From assembly GCA_022839045.1 (NCBI GenBank), contig JALHDI010000012.1, forward strand, positions 1-39,090: a DNA stretch of 39,090 nucleotides, in the 5' to 3' direction. Under the pieces are notes generated by a model. It was not told the origin of the DNA. It made no database searches and was given only the letters and a program-made list of their open reading frames with translations. A program made the translations under genes and the position numbers. Source of the DNA: Sporomusaceae bacterium. GTDB taxonomy: Bacteria; Bacillota_C; Negativicutes; Sporomusales_B; UBA7701. This document shows, piece by piece, positions 33,787 to 39,090 of this stretch. The number at the start of each line of letters is the position of its first letter. The stretch's first letter is position 1.

Positions 33787-34842
33787 TCACTGGATGCCGA
33801 ATTTCTTCGCCCATCCCTCCAGTACACTCCATGTTGCCAGCGGCAGCACCGCGCCTTTCTCCATTCTTTGTTTAAGGGTGTTGGCCTCGATCTCGCCCGG
33901 CAGGAATATTTCCGTAAAGCCTTTCGCAAGCTTGGAACTTTTCAGCTCGTTTCGGCTGCGCTGCATACCGGCGAAGAAATCGTCGGTGTCCATGAAGTCC
34001 TCGATATTGACGAGGACGGCGAAGTGACCGATATTCTGGGCTTTGGCCAGGTCGCCGTACAGGGAGGTTATCCCCTGGCCGAAATTGGACCCGGTCATTA
34101 TGCCGGCCATGATGTCGATGATGAGCGACAGACCATAGCCTTTGGGGCCGCCAACGGGAAGAAGAATGCCTTCGAGCGCTTCCTTGGGGTCGGTCGTCGG
34201 TTCGCCGTCTTTGTTGAGGGCGACGCCGTCAGGGAGTTGGTAACCCTTCTGGGCGGCGAGGAATACTTTGCCGCGGGCGCTGGCGCTGGTGGCCATGTCG
34301 AGGATGACCGGTTCGCCCTGGGTAGGTACGCCGAAAGAGATGGGATTGGTGCCGATACTGAGGGTGACGCCGCCCCACGGGGCCATGAGCGGGGTGCTGT
34401 TCGTCATGGCCATGGCCGCCATGTTAGCCTTGGTCGCAAGTTCGGTGTAGAAACCGAGAGCGCCGCAGTGGTTGGTATTGCGCACGCCCACCGCGCATAC
34501 GCCCGCGGTTTTCGCCTTGGCGATCGCCATTTGGATTGCGCGGGTGAAAGCCACCTGGCCGAGACCGCCCTGGGCATCGACGAGCAGCAGTCCGGCCTTT
34601 TCCTTCACTACTTTTAAATTGGTAACGGGTTTGACGCTGCCGGCCTGAATGCGCTTGAGGTAAATGTCGAGCCAACGGACGCCGTGCGATTCTACGCCCT
34701 TGAGGTCGGCGTTAACCATGACCTCCGCGACCATTGCGCCTTCCTCGCGGGGGACGCCGACTTTTTCGAGCAAGCTGGTAACCAGGTTTTTGAGATCCTG
34801 GGGAGCGATGCTGACAAGCTCTTTATCGATGCTTACTTTCAT
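33787..34842 (-). CDS. Ldh-family (malate/L-lactate/sulfolactate dehydrogenase type) 2-hydroxyacid dehydrogenase
   Basis: The 351-residue protein belongs to the LDH2/MDH2 family: VNADLKGVESHGVRWLDIYLKRIQAG, VGVRNTNHCGALGFYT, TNSTPLMAPWGG, GTNPISFGVPT and PVGGPKGYGLSLIIDIM. The family uses NAD(P)H to interconvert 2-hydroxyacids and 2-oxoacids (malate, ureidoglycolate, sulfolactate ComC, and others). It has a fold unrelated to the next enzyme upstream, so the pair could act on opposite stereoisomers. The ATG follows GGAGAGTG. Confidence 0.9.
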   Translation of the reverse strand: MKVSIDKELVSIAPQDLKNLVTSLLEKVGVPREEGAMVAEVMVNADLKGVESHGVRWLDIYLKRIQAGSVKPVTNLKVVKEKAGLLLVDAQGGLGQVAFTRAIQMAIAKAKTAGVCAVGVRNTNHCGALGFYTELATKANMAAMAMTNSTPLMAPWGGVTLSIGTNPISFGVPTQGEPVILDMATSASARGKVFLAAQKGYQLPDGVALNKDGEPTTDPKEALEGILLPVGGPKGYGLSLIIDIMAGIMTGSNFGQGITSLYGDLAKAQNIGHFAVLVNIEDFMDTDDFFAGMQRSRNELKSSKLAKGFTEIFLPGEIEANTLKQRMEKGAVLPLATWSVLEGWAKKFGIQ

Positions 34843-34863
34843 TCCGGTTCACTCTCCTTGCGA

Positions 34864-35862
34864 TTACTTCGCCAGCCGCTCCCATACCTGGGGATTTATG
34901 ATGTTGGCCGGTTTCTTCCCGAGGTAAAAGTCGGCGACGGCACGGGCGGAGCCGATGGCCAGCCGTTCGACCGCGTCGTCGGTGGCGCCGGCGATATGGG
35001 GCGTCAGCAGGACATTGGGGGCGCCGAAGAGCGGGTTGGCAAGGCTGGGCGGCTCCTGCCAGAAGACGTCGAGGACAGCGCCGGCGATTTTCCCCTGTTT
35101 GAGGGCGGCGGCAAGGGCCTGCTCGTCGACGAGTTCCCCGCGGCCGGCGTTGATGAGATACGCCGTCGTTCTCATCTCGTCCAGGACGGCGGCATTGATC
35201 ATGTTTTCCGTTTCTTTGGTCGCGGGCGTGTGGAGGGTAACGAAGTCCGCGTTCAGGTAGATCTCGTGGACGTCGTTAACCAGTTTGACTCCCGGAGGCG
35301 CTTTCTTCTGATAAGGGTCATAGCCCAGGACTTCCATGCGGAGGAAGGAGGCGGCCATTTCGGCAACTTGGGCGCCGATTTTGCCGAGGCCGACGACGCC
35401 GACGCAGCGGCCGGGGAGTTCACTGCCGCCCAGGTTGAATTTTTTCACCAGGCCGGGGAGAGAGGCGCCCGGCTGGACCAGCTTGCCTGATCTGAGCGCT
35501 TCGTCGCCAGCGAGGAACTTCCGTGACACCATCATGATGGCGGTGAGCACGTACTCAACGACCGAATAGGCGTTGGCGTCGGGGACATTGGCGATGAGAA
35601 TGTTGCATTTGTCGGCCGTGGCCAGGTCGATATTGTTGATGCCGATGCCGTGACGGCCGATGATTTTCAGGTCTTTGCCCGCTTCCAGCACCTGGCCGGC
35701 CAGCAGGCTGGTGCGGACGATGATGCCGAACACGTCGTCCCTGACCAGTGCCGCCAGAGTATCGGTGTCCGTCGAAGGCGATACCACGACCTCCAGGCCA
35801 GCTTCTCTCAGTATTTTGAGCCCCGACTCGTGGATGGGCTCGGCGAGCAGTACTTTTGCCAT
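34864..35862 (-). CDS. D-isomer-specific 2-hydroxyacid dehydrogenase (SerA/SlcC-like)
   Basis: The 332-residue protein has the Rossmann fingerprint GVVGLGKIGAQ (155-165) with an Asp at the end of beta2 (YDP, 182), which points to NAD. Catalytic Arg241 lies in INAGRGELVD, Glu270 in DVFWQEPP and His289 in LLTPHIAGAT. There is no C-terminal ACT domain, so it is not a typical phosphoglycerate dehydrogenase. Relatives include phosphoglycerate, hydroxypyruvate and (S)-sulfolactate dehydrogenases (SlcC). It lies 30 bases after the TRAP permease gene and 21 bases before the Ldh-family gene, so it probably acts on the imported substrate. Confidence 0.92.
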   Translation of the reverse strand: MAKVLLAEPIHESGLKILREAGLEVVVSPSTDTDTLAALVRDDVFGIIVRTSLLAGQVLEAGKDLKIIGRHGIGINNIDLATADKCNILIANVPDANAYSVVEYVLTAIMMVSRKFLAGDEALRSGKLVQPGASLPGLVKKFNLGGSELPGRCVGVVGLGKIGAQVAEMAASFLRMEVLGYDPYQKKAPPGVKLVNDVHEIYLNADFVTLHTPATKETENMINAAVLDEMRTTAYLINAGRGELVDEQALAAALKQGKIAGAVLDVFWQEPPSLANPLFGAPNVLLTPHIAGATDDAVERLAIGSARAVADFYLGKKPANIINPQVWERLAK

Positions 35863-35892
35863 GATCGATTCAGCTCCTTTTCCCGGCGGGTG

Positions 35893-37788
35893 TTATAATT
35901 CAGCCGGCTGTTCGGCGGCCGCAACCGCCTTTTGCTTGCGCGCTTTGCGATACTGGTAGGCGAGGATGGCGATGCACAGAGCCAGACCGGCGTAGTCGGT
36001 GACGGCCATGGGAATAACCAGCAGCAACGAGCCGGCCGCGCCCAAAATCCTTTCCCATGCAGCGGCTTTAGTGAAATACCAGCCCATCGCGGCTCCGCCG
36101 AGGACATATATCCCCAGGATCGAGATGGCAGTTCGCCAGATTACCCAGTACGCCGGTCCTTGCAGCATCAACGCCTGGTCGTTGGCAATGATGAAGGGGA
36201 TAAGGAACCCCCCGAGGGTAAGCTGGAGGGCCATCCAGCCCGTTTTCGAAGCGTCAGCCTGGGCTATACCGGATGCGGTGTAAGCAGCCAGAGCCACTGG
36301 CGGGGTGACGAAGGACAATAGGGCGAAGTAAAAGACGAACAGATGCGCGGCCAAAACCGGAACACCCATTTGAATGACGGTCGGCACCATCAGGAGGACA
36401 ACAATGATATAGGCTGAGATGGTCGGCATGCCCATGCCCATTATGATACACACGAACATGATCGCTATCATGGTGACCAATTTGTTGCCTGCGGCCATGG
36501 CGAGGAAGAAAGAGCTGAATTGCAGGCCCAGGTTGGTGCTGATGACGATGCCGATGATGATACCGGCGGCGGCGCAGGGAATGGCCACTGCGGGCAGGGT
36601 TCTGAAAGCCGCTGTCAGGGCATCGAGACATCTCAGGGGCAACATCCGCGTCTCTTTGCGCAGGAAGCTGAGGACGATCAGCATGGTGGTCGACATGAGG
36701 CCGGCGGCCATGAGGGAATTGCCGGTAACCATGAAGTATACCAGGGCAAATAGCGGAATCATCAGGTGCCCGTAGCGTTTGATCGAATCCTTAAGGTCGG
36801 GCAGCTCCGTCTTGGAAAGCCCTTTAAGGCCTGCCGACTGGGCGTAAAAATCAACCTGGAAAAAGATGCTGAGATAGAACAGGATGGCGGGAATAGCCGC
36901 CGCTAGAGCGATATCGAAATAGGATATACCGGTGATTTCGGCCATGACGAAGGCGGCTGCGCCCATGATGGGCGGCATTAGCTGACCGCCGGTAGATGCG
37001 GCCGCCTCGACGGCGCCAGCGACATGGGGAGCGAATCCCGTCCGCTTCATCAGCGGGATGGTAAATGCGCCCGAGCCTACGACGTTGGCCACCGCGCTGC
37101 CGCTGATGGTGCCCATCGCCGCGCTGCCGATGACTGCGGCTTTGGCGGGGCCGCCTCTGGCCCAGCCGGCGACTCGCAGGGCAAAATCGATGAACAGTTT
37201 TCCTCCTCCGCTCAATTCGAGGAAAGAAGTGAAGAGAATGAAATAAAAAACGTAAGCGATGACGGCGCCGATCGGCTGGCCGAAGATGCCGCCGGGCGAA
37301 AGCACCTGGGTATCGATAAAGTTCGCCAGCTCAATTCCGCGGTGGCCGAGCGGGCCGGGAATCCAAGACCCGAGGAAGCCATAGGCAATGAAGATGCTTA
37401 CGATGACGGCAAGCCCCATACCCGCGACCCGGCGCGTCGCCTCAAGGATGATGAAAATCAGGGCCACGCCCAAGACCAGATCCATGGCAGTCGGGTCGTC
37501 GATGAAAGGAATCCTGATGGTGATGCGTTCCGTCTCGTACAGCACATAGAAAATCTGCACGACCATCGTGAGCCCCATCGCCCAGTTGGTGATTTTCTCC
37601 CACTTGGACTTAGCCGGTTTGAGGCAGACCAGCATCATACACAAGGAGAGGAAGATCAATCGGTGAACCATAACCGGAACCATCGCAAAGGACATCGCCA
37701 TAAGTTGGAAGACGAGTACGGCAACCGCCAGTCCTCTTTCCGCCCAGCACCGCCAGTCTGCGCGGGTTTTCTCTCTGGTTTCTTCCAA
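35893..37788 (-). CDS. TRAP transporter fused permease (TAXI type, 4TM-12TM fusion)
   Basis: The 631-residue membrane protein has about 16 or more spans and fuses the small and large TRAP permeases. It shows VLGVALIFIILEATRRVAGMGLAVIV, the family segment AKAAVIGSAAMGTISGSAVANVVGSGAFTIPLMKR, GGQLMPPIMGAAAFVMAEITG and MGMPTISAYIIVVLLMVP. TAXI transporters use an ion gradient to import organic acids or amino acids bound by the TAXI lipoprotein. The start is TTG (37786-37788), chosen because AGGAGG lies nine bases upstream. A stem-loop precedes it in the gap after the binding-protein gene. Confidence 0.93.
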   Translation of the reverse strand: MEETREKTRADWRCWAERGLAVAVLVFQLMAMSFAMVPVMVHRLIFLSLCMMLVCLKPAKSKWEKITNWAMGLTMVVQIFYVLYETERITIRIPFIDDPTAMDLVLGVALIFIILEATRRVAGMGLAVIVSIFIAYGFLGSWIPGPLGHRGIELANFIDTQVLSPGGIFGQPIGAVIAYVFYFILFTSFLELSGGGKLFIDFALRVAGWARGGPAKAAVIGSAAMGTISGSAVANVVGSGAFTIPLMKRTGFAPHVAGAVEAAASTGGQLMPPIMGAAAFVMAEITGISYFDIALAAAIPAILFYLSIFFQVDFYAQSAGLKGLSKTELPDLKDSIKRYGHLMIPLFALVYFMVTGNSLMAAGLMSTTMLIVLSFLRKETRMLPLRCLDALTAAFRTLPAVAIPCAAAGIIIGIVISTNLGLQFSSFFLAMAAGNKLVTMIAIMFVCIIMGMGMPTISAYIIVVLLMVPTVIQMGVPVLAAHLFVFYFALLSFVTPPVALAAYTASGIAQADASKTGWMALQLTLGGFLIPFIIANDQALMLQGPAYWVIWRTAISILGIYVLGGAAMGWYFTKAAAWERILGAAGSLLLVIPMAVTDYAGLALCIAILAYQYRKARKQKAVAAAEQPAEL

Positions 37789-37823
37789 GATTTTTTCCTC
37801 CTACTGCTGACTTTCCGACAGCC

Positions 37824-37848
37824 CCGGGGCACCGTTGCGGCGCCCCGG
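37824..37848 (-). repeat. Stem-loop between TAXI binding protein and permease genes
   Basis: CCGGGGCACCG (37824-37834) pairs with CGGCGCCCCGG (37838-37848), 11 pairs including one wobble, with a 3-base loop. There is no T run. It sits 16 bases before the end of the gap, just after the binding-protein stop, and probably protects the upstream mRNA end to favour binding-protein synthesis. Confidence 0.55.
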
Positions 37849-37863
37849 ATCCATCGATTGCTG

Positions 37864-38895
37864 CTACTTCATCCAGCCTTTTTCCTTATAATATTTCTCT
37901 GCGCCCGGATGGAGGGGGATAAAGCCGTTCTTCTCCGGTGTCCAGGCGGTGGCGGGATCGAAGGCCACCAGACTGGCGTGGGCGGCGGCCAGTTTCTCCT
38001 TGTTCTCGCAGATGGATTTGGTGATGATATAAGCGACTTCATTGGACATCTTGGTGTTGGCGATGACGCCGGTCGGATAGCCGATGGCAGGAACTTCGCT
38101 GTCCACGCCGGTGAATTCGCCTTTTTCAATTTTCAGGTTGGCCTGGTGGCCATATTTGTCGACAAGGTACTTGGCTTTGTCGGGCTCAAGGGCCAGGAAG
38201 CGGATGCCGTCGCGCAGAGCCATTTCCATAATGTCGGGCTGTTTGTAGCCGATATTGTGGATGAAGAGGTCGGCCTGGCCGTCCTGCATCTGCTGTACGG
38301 CAACCGGCAGGTCGATATGGTTGACCGAGCCGCCCATTTTTTTGATATCGTCGTAAGTCATGCCGTAGGCTTCCAGTACCTGCCGGGCGAGAGCTTCGCC
38401 GGCGCCGCCGCGCTGTACGGTGATCAGCCGGATTTTCATGTTCTTATCTTTGATTTCCTGGATGCTCTTGATCCCCAGGCTCTTTTGCACCATGATGCCG
38501 ATGCGGTGCGGTTTGTTCAGACCGCCGACCAGCGCCCGCAGATTATCCATCTTGCCTTTGCTTTCATAGTCGACGATGCCCTTATAAGCCCAGTTGGACG
38601 CGGTGCTGAAGGAAAGGCCGAGGTCTGCTGAACCCTTAGACACAAGAATGGGGTTGCCCACGCCGCCTTGATGCGGGAGAACTTCGAGCTTCGACCCTAC
38701 GGGCAGATTCGGCTTGATGAGTTCCGCCATGTTGACGGCGTAGATGTACCAACTGCCGCCGACGCTGAACGACGCGAACTTCAAGTCGACCGGTGCGTTG
38801 GCAGCCGGCGCCGCTTTCTGCTGCTGGGACGAGCCACAGCCGGCGACCACGAGGCCCAGGATGACGATCATGATAACCAGAAAACGCTTGTTCAC
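37864..38895 (-). CDS. TAXI-family TRAP transporter solute-binding lipoprotein
   Basis: The 343-residue protein has a lipoprotein signal with VVAGC (Cys20). The TAXI fold follows: LKFASFSVGGSWYIYAVNMAELI, LEVLPHQGGVGNPILVSKGSADLGLSFSTASNWAYKG, and RLITVQRGGAGEALARQVLEAYGMTYDDIKK. A long ligand-binding C-terminal lobe ends WMK. The start is GTG (38893-38895) with AAAGGGGGAAAAG upstream. It delivers the solute to the permease encoded just downstream. TAXI ligands include glutamate, aromatic and other carboxylates. Confidence 0.93.
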   Translation of the reverse strand: MNKRFLVIMIVILGLVVAGCGSSQQQKAAPAANAPVDLKFASFSVGGSWYIYAVNMAELIKPNLPVGSKLEVLPHQGGVGNPILVSKGSADLGLSFSTASNWAYKGIVDYESKGKMDNLRALVGGLNKPHRIGIMVQKSLGIKSIQEIKDKNMKIRLITVQRGGAGEALARQVLEAYGMTYDDIKKMGGSVNHIDLPVAVQQMQDGQADLFIHNIGYKQPDIMEMALRDGIRFLALEPDKAKYLVDKYGHQANLKIEKGEFTGVDSEVPAIGYPTGVIANTKMSNEVAYIITKSICENKEKLAAAHASLVAFDPATAWTPEKNGFIPLHPGAEKYYKEKGWMK

Positions 38896-38992
38896 TTCTT
38901 TTCCCCCTTTATTTTAATTGCATAAAATAAACTGGTCCGGAGGTTGTCTATCTGCGGTTTTTTCCGGTCTGCCACCTCCCTCGTTTAACTCA

Positions 38993-39090
38993 TCAACCAG
39001 ACCATCTTGGGAAGAGCTGGTTATCGATGCCGAGCGCATCGGCTATCCGCCCCACCATGATCCGGACGAGGCCGTCGACAGTATCCGGCC
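38993..39090 (-). CDS. UbiX-type flavin prenyltransferase, C-terminal end (partial)
   Basis: The last 31 residues of a frame entering from the right edge are visible, with TGA at 38993-38995. The segment contains TVDGLVRIMVGRIADALGID and ends NQLFPRWSG. This resembles the C-terminus of UbiX/Pad1-type flavin prenyltransferases, which end with a VDxxV...R.LDxxGI...RW pattern. UbiX makes the prenylated FMN cofactor of UbiD-type decarboxylases. With so short a segment this is a tentative call. If right, the upstream end of the cluster includes a decarboxylase system. The 97-base gap to the TAXI gene contains a possible GGAGGT/ACCTCC hairpin. Confidence 0.6.
   Translation of the reverse strand, partial: PDTVDGLVRIMVGRIADALGIDNQLFPRWSG

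Noticed and set aside
33787..35862. Firm assignment of the two dehydrogenases to sulfolactate metabolism
   Set aside because: The family pair resembles SlcC/ComC, but no sulfolyase (SuyAB) or sulfopyruvate decarboxylase is present in the window, and both families act on many hydroxyacids.

Overview
The window looks like the chromosome of a GC-rich anaerobic member of the Bacillota, most likely a Negativicute (Sporomusaceae-like). This is inference. It rests on strong AGGAGG-type ribosome binding sites, frequent GTG/TTG starts, a SigH-like sigma factor, PhoB-type and GntR/FCD regulators, ferredoxin-dependent 2-oxoacid metabolism, a TAXI-type TRAP transporter and a c-di-GMP-I riboswitch. I found no rRNA, tRNA, CRISPR array, insertion sequence or prophage. 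All but four recognised genes lie on the minus strand, so most operons read from high to low coordinates.

Layout. 1-336: regulatory DNA with two similar minus-strand promoters and palindromes serving a gene off the left edge, plus the gyrA terminator. 337-5052 (minus): gyrA, a PAP2 phosphatase with an extracytoplasmic bactofilin-like segment, an 83-residue unknown, crcB and DUF190. 5179-9207: a small Cys-rich protein (+), a radical SAM enzyme (-) whose end is disrupted at a poly-C tract, then an esterase, a DUF2238 membrane protein and a PatB/MalY-type C-S lyase (+). 9250-16236 (minus): a branched-chain-type amino-acid ABC transporter (livKHMGF order) followed by a trans-sulfuration PLP enzyme, a DapF homologue with both catalytic cysteines replaced by serine, and a GNAT acetyltransferase. 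16431-19571: YitT, gamma carbonic anhydrase, a small siroheme sulfite/nitrite reductase, and a sigma factor translationally coupled to a 67-residue protein.

19933-26657 (minus) is a signalling region. It holds a PhoB-type response regulator, then a c-di-GMP-I riboswitch with terminator controlling a substrate-binding lipoprotein and a histidine kinase, then a GntR/FCD regulator and a dCache chemoreceptor.

26745-39090 (minus) is the most interesting part. In transcription order it encodes the end of a UbiX-like protein, a TAXI TRAP binding protein and fused permease, two unrelated 2-hydroxyacid dehydrogenases, both halves of an ADP-forming acyl-CoA synthetase, and a 2-oxoacid oxidoreductase ordered gamma-delta fusion, alpha, FAD subunit, ferredoxin-beta fusion. 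The last order matches, from memory, the phenylglyoxylate dehydrogenase (PadEFGHI) arrangement. Read together, the genes suggest uptake of a 2-hydroxyacid, oxidation of both stereoisomers to one 2-oxoacid, oxidative decarboxylation to an acyl-CoA with ferredoxin/NAD reduction, and ATP formation from the thioester. The nearby GntR regulator and chemoreceptor could sense the same substrate. The substrate cannot be read from sequence.
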